DNA of 64,000 nucleotides. Origin: an uncultured Opitutaceae bacterium. Lineage in GTDB: Bacteria > Verrucomicrobiota > Verrucomicrobiia > Opitutales > Opitutaceae. The position numbers and the translations under genes were made by a program. Of the stretch, positions 17,342-26,695 are shown piece by piece. The notes below the pieces were generated by a model. The model saw nothing but the letters and a program-made list of their open reading frames with translations, was not told the DNA's origin and ran no database searches. The DNA lies in assembly GCA_937958045.1 (NCBI GenBank), contig CALFXL010000004.1, positions 4,405 through 68,404 of the forward strand. Direction: 5' to 3'. Position 1 is the first letter of the stretch. Each line of letters opens with the position of its first letter.

Positions 17342-18511
17342 TTATCCGGATGCGTCGAGGACGCTCGTGAGTTCGGCGCGGTCGATCCAAAGATCGGCGG
17401 AAAGATTTCTGATGGGAAAGGCGTTGAACGCGGGTTCGCAGCCTGCGAGGCATCGATAATCGAGACCAAGGCTTGTCGCGAGGCGCGCGTAAAGCGGCGA
17501 AGCCCAGTTGCGTGGAAGCAATTCGATCACACACGTTCGCGGCCGGCAAAAAACGAGATTGGCGAGCGCGGCGCCGTGGACACCGACGATGCTTTTGGCG
17601 GAGGCAAACAACGCCGCTTGTTCGCGCACGGTGAGTCCATCCATGCGCACTGTGCGGAATCCGCGCTGGGCGAGATGCGCGCTGATTTCGTCTTCGTTGA
17701 GTAGTTGTCGCGCGGATACACGGCCCCGCACGACGAAAAGGTGGTCGTGCGGCTGAGTCGTCGGCGCGGAGAAAAGTTGTCGAAGAAAATCGCCGGGCCA
17801 ACAAGCGGCCGCCGTGAAGCTCGCGGTGGGAGGTTGCGAGACGACCAGTAATTTTTCGCAACGAATGCAGCCTGCGCCGGCGTGGACGCGTTTCTCGCGC
17901 GGGACGCCCAGCGCGTCGAGCGACTCGGTGACGTAGGGGCGATCGGCGGGCGGCACGATCCAGTGGTCGATCTGTTTCGCATGCGCGAGCAACGGTGAAG
18001 CGCGTGTGACACCCTGCCAGAGCCAGTGAAAATAGTTGGTGTGATTTGGCATCGCGAGCGACGCCGTGGTGCCGGCGAGTGTGCGTGTCGCCGACGTGTC
18101 GTTGGCGGCCGCGCATGCTTGAACGCGCCAGTCGTCGTCGGTGGGCTCGGTGAAAATATCGTTGAGCAGGTGTCCGTCGGCGGTGCCGATCCAGCCCTGC
18201 GTGCCCCACACGACGGCGTTGCGCAGCGTCATCTGATAAAACGGCGCCGACGAAATCGTTTCCACACGATCCCAGAGCCGGCGCGCGCGACGAGGCGAGA
18301 CGGGAATGGGATCAAAACGATGCGTGAGCGCGGGCGTGATTTCGCAGTAATTTTCTCCGACGGATTTGCCCGAACAGAAAGGGATCGGCGGCGAGAACGG
18401 CGCAGGGCGCGCGGCGAGCAGATGATGTTTGGCGACGCGCGGCACCAGCCAGAACCAGCCGGCGCGATGGCGCGGTCGCGGGGAAAAGAATAGGGGCCAC
18501 TTCTTCGTCAC
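17342..18511 (-). CDS. GT61-family glycosyltransferase (DUF563)
   Basis: A 389-residue protein of the GT61 type, recognised by NYFHWLWQG in the middle, HLFVVRGRVSARQLLNEDEI and the C-terminal block IVGVHGAALANLVF, which is highly conserved in the family. GT61 members transfer xylose, GlcNAc or arabinose in eukaryotes; in bacteria they sit in polysaccharide loci. The start is a GTG at 18511 whose last bases overlap the stop of the upstream GT2 gene (GTGA), implying translational coupling. It is probably cytoplasmic. Donor and acceptor are unknown. Confidence 0.88.
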   Translation of the reverse strand: MTKKWPLFFSPRPRHRAGWFWLVPRVAKHHLLAARPAPFSPPIPFCSGKSVGENYCEITPALTHRFDPIPVSPRRARRLWDRVETISSAPFYQMTLRNAVVWGTQGWIGTADGHLLNDIFTEPTDDDWRVQACAAANDTSATRTLAGTTASLAMPNHTNYFHWLWQGVTRASPLLAHAKQIDHWIVPPADRPYVTESLDALGVPREKRVHAGAGCIRCEKLLVVSQPPTASFTAAACWPGDFLRQLFSAPTTQPHDHLFVVRGRVSARQLLNEDEISAHLAQRGFRTVRMDGLTVREQAALFASAKSIVGVHGAALANLVFCRPRTCVIELLPRNWASPLYARLATSLGLDYRCLAGCEPAFNAFPIRNLSADLWIDRAELTSVLDASG

Positions 18512-19437
18512 GCGCGATGTGTTTCAGGTTTTTTTTGAGAAAAGGCGATTTTCCAAAAACGTTTGGTCAACACCAGGGGCGGGTGGAAACGACAGGCGCG
18601 GGCAAGACTGCGTAGCGCTTCACCGCGCGCGCCTTGTTTGACGAGGCGAGATGCGTTGGAAAGTTCGGTGGCCGAAGTGAAGAGACCGATGAAATGTCGG
18701 CAATGCCACCAATCGGACCAGTGATTGGGCGCAGGCGCATAGCCGAGATGTTTGTGGAGAAGGCGAAGGCCGTTTTGAAAATGTCGTCGCGTGTTCTTCG
18801 ACGAATTTTCCGCGTGGCAGCGGTAGTGCAGCGCGAGTCGATGCTCGTAGAGGAATTGCCCGCGATCGGCCAATCGTATCCACAAATCCCAGTCGTCCGT
18901 CGCCCACAGCGATGTGTCGAGTCCGCCGATGGCCACGAGATCGTCACGGCGAATCAGGGTCTGCCCGGGTGTCACGATATGATTGCCGCGAAGAAACGCG
19001 CGTTTGGCTTGTCCCGACGGACCTCCATGCTCCGGCGCGCGATAGCCGGGACCAGCGTCGCCGAATGACTCGGAAAATCCGTAAACCAGCACGGCGTCCG
19101 GTTCGCATTCGAGCGCGGCGACCTGCCATGCGAGTTTGTCGGCGGGCCAGAGGTCGTCGTCGTCGAGAAATGCAATGTAGCGACCGCGTGCGAGACGGAG
19201 TCCGGTGTTGCGCGCGGCGGATTGACCGGCGTTGGGTTGCTCGAAATAACGGATGCGTCCGCTTTCGCGCCAGGGCCGCAAACGCTCGGCGGTGTTGTCC
19301 GGCGAGCCGTCGTTGATCACAATGATCTCGTGGTCGGTGAATGTCTGCGCTTCGACGGAACGCAGCGCGTCTTCCACGTAGTGCTCGTGTGAATACGTGG
19401 GAACGATGACGGAGACAACGGGCGTGGAGCCGTTCAT
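18508..19437 (-). CDS. GT2-family glycosyltransferase
   Basis: A 309-residue GT-A fold transferase. The N-terminal VSVIVPTYSHEHYVEDAL, IIVINDGSPDNT, and the DDDD metal site in YIAFLDDDDLWP identify family 2. It probably adds one sugar from a nucleotide donor to the growing lipid-linked polysaccharide on the cytoplasmic face. It overlaps both neighbours by 4 bases (ATGA upstream, GTGA downstream), so it is inside a tightly coupled operon. The C-terminal part (about 220-309) is basic and shows no second domain. Confidence 0.93.
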   Translation of the reverse strand: MNGSTPVVSVIVPTYSHEHYVEDALRSVEAQTFTDHEIIVINDGSPDNTAERLRPWRESGRIRYFEQPNAGQSAARNTGLRLARGRYIAFLDDDDLWPADKLAWQVAALECEPDAVLVYGFSESFGDAGPGYRAPEHGGPSGQAKRAFLRGNHIVTPGQTLIRRDDLVAIGGLDTSLWATDDWDLWIRLADRGQFLYEHRLALHYRCHAENSSKNTRRHFQNGLRLLHKHLGYAPAPNHWSDWWHCRHFIGLFTSATELSNASRLVKQGARGEALRSLARACRFHPPLVLTKRFWKIAFSQKKPETHRA

Positions 19438-20573
19438 ACGGCGGCAACAGCCTCCAACTGCGGATCAGGACGCGTGTTCATGGCGCGCAAGACGCGGGCG
19501 GTGGCTTCGAGGTAGGCGTGACCCCAGCGCTGACAGGGCTCGAGATGGCTGCCCTCGGCCCATTCGTTCCATGCATTGATGAAGATGAAATCCTCGGATG
19601 GCGAAGGCGGTTGAAAACGTTTCACCGCAGCTTCAAGCCACTGCGCGTAGAGATCGGGCGTGGATCCGTGAAAGATGCGTGCGCCCGATTTGCGTCGCGC
19701 GCTGTTGTCCCAGCTCGGCGTGACGCCGGGGAAGCGCAGGTAAGACGGCACGGGTTTCGCGAGCATGGATTTTATCAGGTCGGTGTAGTGGTACACGATG
19801 TCCTGGCCGAGCGCGGGCTGCGCGGAGAGACCGAGCTTGCGAGCGATTTTTCGCCAAGGCGCTTGGCCGCGCATCGGCAACGGACGCGGCAAATGGCCCC
19901 AATCGGGCGCGAACTCGATCGCGGCTTCGAAGCCCGGAATCAAACCGCCCGGGCCGTTGGCGGCGGTGACTTCGACGTACGCGAGATACAAGCCGGGTAG
20001 ACCCGCCGCGCGCGCAAGCGTTTGCCAGCGTGCAGCGGTTTCGCTGGGCGAGGGAAGTTGATGTGCGCGGTAAACGATGAAGAGCGGCCGGCCATCGATC
20101 GTGATGTAGCGCGGATCGCGAAATGCCGGCAGCAAGGCGCGGAAATGGGCTTCGTCATCCGCAGCCGAATACGTTTGCGCGACGAGAATCTGGCGGTCCT
20201 GGCCGTCCCACGTGCGGCTCCAGTTTTCGTTGGCCCAGCAGAGGCAGAAAGGGAAATCAGGACGGCGGTTTTGAAGTAATTGCTCGACGGGACGCTGCAG
20301 CAGACGTCGGCCCTCGAACCAATAATGATAATAGCAAAAGCCTTGGATGCCGTACTGACGGGCGAGGGCTGCCTGCGCCTCCTGAACCTCCGGCACGCGC
20401 AGATCGTAGAAACCCAGATCGGCGGGCAGATGCGGTTGGAGATGATCGCGGAAACGCGGACGGGCGTTGACGACATTCCGCCACTCCGTGAAGCCGCGAC
20501 CCCACCATTCGTCGTTTTCAGGAATGGGGTGAAATTGAGGAAGGTAGAACGCGATGGGACGGATGTGTCTCAT
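19434..20573 (-). CDS. WbsX-like glycan-processing protein (GH99-like fold)
   Basis: A 379-residue protein of the WbsX family (PF14307-type), seen in many O-antigen and capsule loci. It starts RPIAFYLPQFHPIPENDEW and contains GFCYYHYWFEGRRLL, WANENWSRTWDG and the C-terminal FIFINAWNEWAEGSHLEP. The fold resembles GH99/GH71 glycosidases. Whether it transfers or hydrolyses is unsettled in the family. The ATG at 20573 overlaps the stop of the methyltransferase gene (ATGA). The frame is open further upstream, but that part lies inside the methyltransferase gene. No signal peptide. Confidence 0.9.
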   Translation of the reverse strand: MRHIRPIAFYLPQFHPIPENDEWWGRGFTEWRNVVNARPRFRDHLQPHLPADLGFYDLRVPEVQEAQAALARQYGIQGFCYYHYWFEGRRLLQRPVEQLLQNRRPDFPFCLCWANENWSRTWDGQDRQILVAQTYSAADDEAHFRALLPAFRDPRYITIDGRPLFIVYRAHQLPSPSETAARWQTLARAAGLPGLYLAYVEVTAANGPGGLIPGFEAAIEFAPDWGHLPRPLPMRGQAPWRKIARKLGLSAQPALGQDIVYHYTDLIKSMLAKPVPSYLRFPGVTPSWDNSARRKSGARIFHGSTPDLYAQWLEAAVKRFQPPSPSEDFIFINAWNEWAEGSHLEPCQRWGHAYLEATARVLRAMNTRPDPQLEAVAAV

Positions 20574-21301
20574 GGTTTGCGGGCTTGGATCACCCATTGG
20601 TATCCGAAAAGTGAGGGCCAGATTGCAGAAAGATGACGCACACAGACCGATCGAAAACGCACTGGTGCCCAACGCCATGGACGCCAGGTGAAATATTCCG
20701 GAGCATCGGTGCCCGCGCTGGCTTTGGCCGCGGTGATGACGAAGCCGTGTTGCTCGAGTAGTTGGCGCAGCGTCGCCCGTGTGAACCAGCGCAGATGCGT
20801 GGCATCGCGGATGCCGCAAGCGTCGTATTCAAATTTTCCCGAGAAAATCTGCCAGCGCATGATCCAGTGCACGGCGTTGGGCACGGAGACGACGAGTGTG
20901 CCGCCTGGCTTCAGTGCCGAGTGAGCGAGCGCGACCAACGCGCCGGGATCGGGAACGTGTTCGAGCACGTCGGCCATCAAGACGACGTCGAATGGCGGTT
21001 CGCTCGCGATGAACTCCGGCGAAAGATAACCGCAAAAAACCGAAAGCCCGCGTGCGCGTGCGAGTTGAGCGCGTTCGGCGTCGGGTTCGATGCCGACGAC
21101 GGTGTTTCCTTTGTTGCGATTGGCGATGAGCGAAACCGAGCCTGTGCCGCAGCCGACATCGAGCACGCGGCTACGCGACGGGATGAAACTGCGTATCAAC
21201 GCGGCGCCTTCATGCGGGTCATCCGTATGTCCATCGTAACGCAGCGCGCGGGGCGTCGCGGATAAAAGACCGGCACTGGATCGATCCGGGGACTCGGACA
21301 T
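20570..21301 (-). CDS. SAM-dependent methyltransferase (class I)
   Basis: A 243-residue class-I methyltransferase with motif I VLDVGCGTG at about residues 46-54, the acidic motif II region VVGIEPDAERAQ, and the post-motif VLEHVPDPGALVALAHSALKPGGTLVV. It resembles Methyltransf_23-type enzymes that methylate sugars or small molecules. An ATG-less extension to 21391 would overlap the upstream gene, so the ATG at 21301 (MSESPD) is chosen. In a locus with a Wzt that has a carbohydrate-binding C-terminus, it may methylate a sugar or the chain end. Confidence 0.88.
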   Translation of the reverse strand: MSESPDRSSAGLLSATPRALRYDGHTDDPHEGAALIRSFIPSRSRVLDVGCGTGSVSLIANRNKGNTVVGIEPDAERAQLARARGLSVFCGYLSPEFIASEPPFDVVLMADVLEHVPDPGALVALAHSALKPGGTLVVSVPNAVHWIMRWQIFSGKFEYDACGIRDATHLRWFTRATLRQLLEQHGFVITAAKASAGTDAPEYFTWRPWRWAPVRFRSVCVRHLSAIWPSLFGYQWVIQARKP

Positions 21302-21333
21302 GGAAGTGCTGGCGTAAACGGCGAAGCGGTGCG

Positions 21334-22416
21334 CTAGGTAGTCACGCAGTGACGCCAAAGTTCCCTGAAAAATCCCTCCGGGCGAATCCATTTTTCAAAT
21401 AGAGCGCGGCAGAGCTTCTGTTTTTCAGCGAAGGCTTCAGGCGTGAGCGCGGCATGCGATTCGAGCACGCGTTGGCCCAAAACAGGCAGATCGGCCTCTT
21501 CCACCCACAAGCAGGCGGCCTGCCAGTCGACCCATTGATCGTAGGGCAACACGCACTGCGTGTTTATAAACAGCGGAATGCGGCCCAGACTGATGGCCTC
21601 GTAGAAACGGATGGAGCAATTCGCCAAACCGCGCACGGACAGCGCGTAGTCGCAAGTGTCCAGATTTTCGATGAACTCGCGGCGTTGCTGCGCCGCCGAT
21701 TCCGGCGACCCGCCCGGTTGGAGAACGCCCCAACGGTTAAAGGCGAACTGATCGCGAAGGATGAATCGACCATCCACGCCCGGCGTGCGGCGAAGATGGC
21801 GGATGGCCTGCACACGTGCGGCGTGGGCGATGAACTCGCGGCGTCGTTTGAAAAGTCCCGCGCGAAAACCGAGATAGCGCGCGACTTCGCGCAGCGTGCG
21901 GCGCGACATGCGACAACCGAGCGGCGGCGCGTATCCGCAGAAGCCTACGCTGGGCACGTCGGTTTTCGGACGAAGCCGAAGCTGACCGTTGAAGTTTTTC
22001 TCCAGGAAATCCTGGCTGAACGTGGGGATCGCGAATTCATTGGGCTGGCGCGTGTCGCTGTAGAGCGAGAAGCGAAACACGACCGCGTGCGCGGGCCAGT
22101 TCATCGGTTCATCGTGATCGGAATCGAAGAAGAGGATGATCTTTTTGCCGAGGCGCTGCGCCTGATCGATTTCGTTTTGCGCAAACGCGCGCACTTGTTC
22201 GTTGCCGCGCGTGTATTTCCACGAAACCGCCAGCACGCACACGTCCGCATCTTCCGGGCGGTCGACCAAGCTGTACGGATGCGAGCGATCCGCGGCCCAC
22301 GCGTCGAATTGACCGCGGTGAAGCGAATTGGCGTCTTCGAACGGCAGCCCCCACCAGGGCGACAGAAACGGCACATGCGGAATCTCGCCGGGAAAGCGTC
22401 GGGCGAATAGTTTCAT
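21334..22416 (-). CDS. Exostosin-like glycosyltransferase (GT47-like), first copy
   Basis: A 360-residue protein. The C-terminal half has the exostosin pattern: CDYALSVRGLANCSIRFYEA followed by ISLGRIPLFINTQCVLPY, where the conserved chain SxRFYEAxxxGxIPxF is visible. The N-terminal half (LSPWWGLPFEDAN, WKYTRGNEQVRAF) is less conserved. Exostosins are GT-B fold retaining or inverting transferases in heparan biosynthesis; bacterial members occur in capsule and EPS loci. It lies 25 bases after the GT2 gene at 22442 and upstream of the methyltransferase. Confidence 0.75.
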   Translation of the reverse strand: MKLFARRFPGEIPHVPFLSPWWGLPFEDANSLHRGQFDAWAADRSHPYSLVDRPEDADVCVLAVSWKYTRGNEQVRAFAQNEIDQAQRLGKKIILFFDSDHDEPMNWPAHAVVFRFSLYSDTRQPNEFAIPTFSQDFLEKNFNGQLRLRPKTDVPSVGFCGYAPPLGCRMSRRTLREVARYLGFRAGLFKRRREFIAHAARVQAIRHLRRTPGVDGRFILRDQFAFNRWGVLQPGGSPESAAQQRREFIENLDTCDYALSVRGLANCSIRFYEAISLGRIPLFINTQCVLPYDQWVDWQAACLWVEEADLPVLGQRVLESHAALTPEAFAEKQKLCRALFEKWIRPEGFFRELWRHCVTT

Positions 22417-22441
22417 GGGTGTAACAACAAAGTGGATACAG

Positions 22442-23305
22442 CTAGCGGAGCAGAAAGATCCAATGGCGGAGCGACCACGGCCACGTGCGCCAGGCGGAGC
22501 GAAATAACTGGCGTGCGCGTTGCGGATCGGTCGCGCGAACGAGCCGGCCTTCGGTGAGCCGCGCCTCGGCTAGCAGCCGTTTGCGCAGAGATGGAGGGAT
22601 GTCGGGCGCGGTTGCGTGCTTCTCGTAGAAGCGCACGGTGTCGGCCGCGACGCGCAACGTTTTGGTCATGCTGCTGCCTTCGTGTTTTGTGTAGCGGCAA
22701 GTGACGGCGCCCGTGCACGCGAGTTTGCCGCCGTCGGCCATCGCACGAAACCAGTAGTCGCGATCTTCGCCGATGCGCAGCGATTCATCGATCAAACCGG
22801 TGCGTTGCACCGTCGCGCGTGTGAGACCGACGCACGACGAAGTCTGGATAAACGAATGCTCAAACAACCAGCGCCGTGGTTGGGCGACCCACTCGCCGGG
22901 CGGCACGTAATGGCCGCGCGAGACGTTGTTATCGCCGTCCCAAATCTCGATCCCGGAAAACGCGAGCGACGCACCGGCTTCGAAGGCCGCGGCGAGATGC
23001 GCCAGATGGTCGGGCTGCCAATGATCGTCGGCATCGAGAAACGCGACCGCATCGCCCGTGGCGAGCGCGAGCAGGCGATTGCGCGCGGCGGCGACACCGC
23101 GGTTTTCGCCGAGGTTTTCGTACACGACGTTGTTTTTGGGATACGCCTGCACGAAGTCGCGCACGAGCGCTTCGGTGCCGTCGTTCGAGCCATCTTCGAC
23201 GACCACGAGTTCCCAGTCGCTGTGCGATTGCCTGGCGACACTCGCCAGCGCGCCCGGCATGAACGGCGCGGCATGATACGCAGCGATGAGCACGCTGATC
23301 TTCAC
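22442..23305 (-). CDS. GT2-family glycosyltransferase
   Basis: A 287-residue GT-A transferase: KISVLIAAYHAAPFMPGAL, VVVEDGSNDGTEAL, AVAFLDADDHWQPDHL (DxDD metal site) and the acceptor region ESLRIGEDRDYWFRA. The start is a GTG at 23305 overlapping the stop of the epimerase gene (GTGA). The frame extends upstream, but only as a shadow of that gene. The role is inferred as one transfer step in polysaccharide repeat assembly. Confidence 0.92.
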   Translation of the reverse strand: MKISVLIAAYHAAPFMPGALASVARQSHSDWELVVVEDGSNDGTEALVRDFVQAYPKNNVVYENLGENRGVAAARNRLLALATGDAVAFLDADDHWQPDHLAHLAAAFEAGASLAFSGIEIWDGDNNVSRGHYVPPGEWVAQPRRWLFEHSFIQTSSCVGLTRATVQRTGLIDESLRIGEDRDYWFRAMADGGKLACTGAVTCRYTKHEGSSMTKTLRVAADTVRFYEKHATAPDIPPSLRKRLLAEARLTEGRLVRATDPQRARQLFRSAWRTWPWSLRHWIFLLR

Positions 23306-24384
23306 GCGCGACCCTCCGCAAACGCGAGCCAGGCGAGACTGCGTGCGAGTCCGGTGGCGAACGTGACCGGCGCGCGATAATTCAACGCCTGCGCGGCCTT
23401 GGTGTGCGGGAGTTTCACGCGGCACTGCTGCAACAACACCAGCTCCTGCGTGACGCGTGGTCCCGGCGCGGCGGGCAACGTCCACGCGTCGACCGCGGGA
23501 GGACGCTGCGCGGCGACGAGGAGATTTTTCACGGTGCGCTTGGCGATGCCCGGTACGAGCGGGAGCACGCTTTGCACGGCGGGCGTGGCGGCGAGCGATT
23601 GCAGACGCGCCGCGGTGCCAGGAGTGAAATCAGGAATGTTTTTCAACGGCGGAATCGTTGCGGGATCGATCCCAAGCGCGGTGGCGACACCGCCGTAGAA
23701 CTCGCGCCACGTCACCGTTTCTTCATCGCCGACGAGATATGCGCCCGCGTGTTTGGCGTCCGCGGTGAGCGCGGCCTCCACGGCGGCGACGAGATTGTCG
23801 ACGTAGATGCTGTTGCAAATGCCGCGGCCCTCATCGAGCAGCCACGCGCGACCACTGCGCAGATCGGTGGCGAGATCGGTGATCCATCGCGAACGCGGGC
23901 CAAAGACGACGCCCGGTCGCAACGCGAACCCGGCGAGTCCGTGACGCTGACAAGCGGTGTGAAAACTGCGCTCGGCACGGATTTTCGCGTCGTTGTATTC
24001 GAGCGCGTGGCCGGTGTGCAGCGGTGAAGATTCGTTGGTGCCGGGTTCGGGCGACTGTCCATGCACGGATGCGGTGCTGAGATAAACCACGCGTTTGATG
24101 CCCGCGCGTGCCGCGGCCTCGGCGAGGATTGCGGGCATGGCTTCGATCTGTCGCGGATCGCCGATCGCGGCGTGCACGATCGCGTCGCAGCCAGCGAGCG
24201 CTTGCGCGAGACTGTTGGCATCGAGCGCATCGCCGATGCGCCAATCGATCGCAAAGCGCGCGGGCAACGCGAGACTCACGGGACGTCGCACGATGGGCGC
24301 GACTTCGTTAAGACCGCCGAGGTGAAAATGTTCAACCAGGCGCGTGCCGATAAAACCGTTGGCTCCGATGATCGCGATTTTCAT
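23302..24384 (-). CDS. NAD-dependent epimerase/dehydratase (extended SDR)
   Basis: A 360-residue extended short-chain dehydrogenase. The Rossmann motif GANGFIG is at residues 7-13, VYLSTASVHGQ carries the catalytic Ser/Thr, and the YxxxK pair is in EYNDAK. A sugar-nucleotide binding C-terminus follows (IYVDNLVAAVEAAL, YLVGDEETVTW). It probably makes or modifies a nucleotide sugar for this locus, but epimerase, reductase and dehydratase activities cannot be separated from sequence. The ATG overlaps the stop of the Gfo/Idh/MocA gene. Confidence 0.88.
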   Translation of the reverse strand: MKIAIIGANGFIGTRLVEHFHLGGLNEVAPIVRRPVSLALPARFAIDWRIGDALDANSLAQALAGCDAIVHAAIGDPRQIEAMPAILAEAAARAGIKRVVYLSTASVHGQSPEPGTNESSPLHTGHALEYNDAKIRAERSFHTACQRHGLAGFALRPGVVFGPRSRWITDLATDLRSGRAWLLDEGRGICNSIYVDNLVAAVEAALTADAKHAGAYLVGDEETVTWREFYGGVATALGIDPATIPPLKNIPDFTPGTAARLQSLAATPAVQSVLPLVPGIAKRTVKNLLVAAQRPPAVDAWTLPAAPGPRVTQELVLLQQCRVKLPHTKAAQALNYRAPVTFATGLARSLAWLAFAEGRA

Positions 24385-25478
24385 GGCTGGGCGGCGAGCT
24401 GACGGGCGCGTTGAGCTTCGGCTTCCGTGAACCACGGCTGCTCGAGCCATTGACGCTGCCGGTAACACGATTCGATGAGACGCAGCGAACGCAGACCTTC
24501 TTCACCGGGCACGCGCACGGTGTCGGTCCCGCGAATCGCGCCGAGCACGTTGCTCAATTGCAGAATAAAACTCTGCGGATTCGTCGGCTGAAGAACATCG
24601 CCTGCCGGTGAAGACGAAGGCGGTGTGATGAGTTGTCCGCGCAGCGCGGAAGGCGTGCCGGCGAGTTCGACGGTGAGGCCGTTGGCGTCGTTGGTTTTCC
24701 AGCGCACCGAACCGCGCTCAAAGTGAAAATGGTATTCGTTGGCCGTCGCCCAATCACGGCTGAGATGTACGCGACCCTGCGCGCCGTTTGCGTAGTGGAG
24801 ATCGACGACAGAGTTGGTTTCAAGACCGCCCATCGCATCGTCGCGATACGTGAAACGTGCAGGCTCGCCGAGCCACCACAGCAGCAGATCGAGGACGTGC
24901 ACGCCGATGTCGAGGAGCACGCCCCCGGGCGTCTGCGCTTTGTTGAAAAACGACGGCGTGGCTGCGGGCCAACGGAACGGACCGCCCTCGGCGATCGTGA
25001 AACGTTTCAGCGCGCCGAGCTGACCTTGGTCGAAGATCGTTTTGAGATAAACGCTCGACGGGAAGAAACGTTTGTAGAGGCCGACCGCCAGCAGGCGCTG
25101 TGCATCGCGCGCGGCGGCGATCATGCGTTCGCATTCGGCGGTGTCCGACGCCATTGGTTTTTCGCACAGCACATGCCAGCCGCGGCTGAACGCTTCGAGT
25201 GTTTGCGCCGCGTGAAAACGCGGCGGCGTGGCGATGATCACCAGACTGCCGGCGGGCGCGTCGCAGTTGACGAGCGCATCGCAGCCACGCGCTTCGGGAA
25301 ACGCACTGGCGAGCACGCCGCGAGCGGCGGTCGACGGATCGACGAGCGTGTGGACAGCCAGTTCTCCGCGCGCACGCAATGCACGTAGCGTGGGCAGATA
25401 AAAGAGCTGCGACACAGCTCCGCAGCCGACGAGAACGACGGGGATGGGCGGGGCGGCGTTGGCGGATGAGGAGGACAC
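24381..25478 (-). CDS. Gfo/Idh/MocA-family oxidoreductase
   Basis: A 365-residue NAD(P)-dependent sugar oxidoreductase. The N-terminal Rossmann domain has VVLVGCGAVSQL and LVIIATPPRFHA, and the catalytic EKP is in HVLCEKPMASD (about residue 105). The C-terminal domain carries GGVLLDIGVHVLDLLLWWLG, with the substrate Asp/His pair. Such enzymes oxidise C3 or other positions of UDP-sugars or inositols, so it could supply an unusual nucleotide sugar together with the adjacent epimerase. The start is a GTG at 25478; 41 bases separate it from the upstream GT stop at 25520. Confidence 0.9.
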   Translation of the reverse strand: MSSSSANAAPPIPVVLVGCGAVSQLFYLPTLRALRARGELAVHTLVDPSTAARGVLASAFPEARGCDALVNCDAPAGSLVIIATPPRFHAAQTLEAFSRGWHVLCEKPMASDTAECERMIAAARDAQRLLAVGLYKRFFPSSVYLKTIFDQGQLGALKRFTIAEGGPFRWPAATPSFFNKAQTPGGVLLDIGVHVLDLLLWWLGEPARFTYRDDAMGGLETNSVVDLHYANGAQGRVHLSRDWATANEYHFHFERGSVRWKTNDANGLTVELAGTPSALRGQLITPPSSSPAGDVLQPTNPQSFILQLSNVLGAIRGTDTVRVPGEEGLRSLRLIESCYRQRQWLEQPWFTEAEAQRARQLAAQP

Positions 25479-25519
25479 GGCGAAGCGGAGAAAAGCGGTC
25501 GGCGGCGCGGCGTCGAGTT

Positions 25520-26695
25520 TTAGCGCGCGGCCGATGCTGGTGTTGCCAGCAGTTGCGATTGAAACGTGTGCTGTATGGTTGTTGGCGAAAACTCGCCCTC
25601 AGCGAGGGCGCGAATGCGTTGAATCGCCGCGGCGCGCGAAATGGGATCGCGCAGTTCGGAAGCCCATTGCGCGAAGCGCGGCATCTCGGCGGCGGTGAAA
25701 AAGTCCGGAAACGAACGACGCGCCGCCCAATGCCCGATGCAGCTGGCTGCGGGCGCGACGAGTGCGCAGGGCAGGTGCAGGTGCGAGTATTCGATGAACT
25801 TGCTCGGATAACTCGTCGCGATCCACGGCATTTCTTCGACGGTGCGCGTGTAGGCGACCAACAAACCGGCGGCGTGCTGACGCAGATGAGCGAGCGCTTC
25901 GCGATTGGTGGGGAAAAGCGGCAGCCAGTCGACGGGTGCTTCTGCGCGAAAAGCGCGGAGCTCGGGCGAGTCTTTGCAAATCAGCACGAGGCGCGCGCCG
26001 ACGGAGTCGAGCGTGCGTGCGATTTCCGACATGAGCGGATACTGCGGAGCCCACACATGGCCCGCGTAGTAAACTTTTGGATACGTAAGATCGGGTTCGG
26101 CAGGTCCGGGAGGCGTCCAACCTTCGGGAATAGGCGGAAGCACGTGCCGTTTCTCGTCGGGCACGTCGTACACCGCGGCGAGTTCGGGGGACACGAACCA
26201 GTTACGATGACTTTGCCGCAAGATCCACGCGTGGCGCTGATGCAGGCGACGACGCTCCTCGTCGGTTTTGGTGAAGGCCGCGGCATCATCGTGCACGAGC
26301 AGCGAAAGTGGCGTGCCTGTTTGCCGAGCGAAATGCGCGGCGATCTCGGTCGAAAAATCGGCATGCGCGGCGAGATAACCAAAGATCGCATCCGGCGGCT
26401 CGGCAGCCGTCGCGCGGCGGCATTCGCGACCGAGCAACCACGTGCGAATGCGGCGCGACAATGCGTTGTCATGTCGAAACGGCGGCCACCACGGACGGCG
26501 CAGGGGAAGATGCCGGATGGTCCAGCCTTCGGCCTCGCACGCGGAAGTATCCTGACCTCCCTCGGGAATGAGCGTGATTTTCCAACCGTCGGCCGCGAGA
26601 CGGCGCAGATGCCGGAGCACGATGATCGGACTGCCGGTGCCCTCGGTAGGCGTTTGGCCGATGTAGGTGATTCGTAGCGGACGCGGGGAACTCAT
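25520..26695 (-). CDS. Glycosyltransferase, GT4-like (GT-B fold)
   Basis: A 391-residue protein with two Rossmann-like halves. The start RITYIGQTPTEGTGSPIIVLRHL contains the acceptor-domain glycine loop. The second half has KVYYAGHVWAPQYPLMSEI and the donor-site segment PSKFIEYSHLHLPCALVAP, where the conserved Glu of GT4-type enzymes (E in FIEY) is kept. Family assignment to GT4 is tentative because overall similarity is weak. The ATG at 26695 overlaps the stop of the kinase-like gene (ATGA). Confidence 0.75.
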   Translation of the reverse strand: MSSPRPLRITYIGQTPTEGTGSPIIVLRHLRRLAADGWKITLIPEGGQDTSACEAEGWTIRHLPLRRPWWPPFRHDNALSRRIRTWLLGRECRRATAAEPPDAIFGYLAAHADFSTEIAAHFARQTGTPLSLLVHDDAAAFTKTDEERRRLHQRHAWILRQSHRNWFVSPELAAVYDVPDEKRHVLPPIPEGWTPPGPAEPDLTYPKVYYAGHVWAPQYPLMSEIARTLDSVGARLVLICKDSPELRAFRAEAPVDWLPLFPTNREALAHLRQHAAGLLVAYTRTVEEMPWIATSYPSKFIEYSHLHLPCALVAPAASCIGHWAARRSFPDFFTAAEMPRFAQWASELRDPISRAAAIQRIRALAEGEFSPTTIQHTFQSQLLATPASAAR

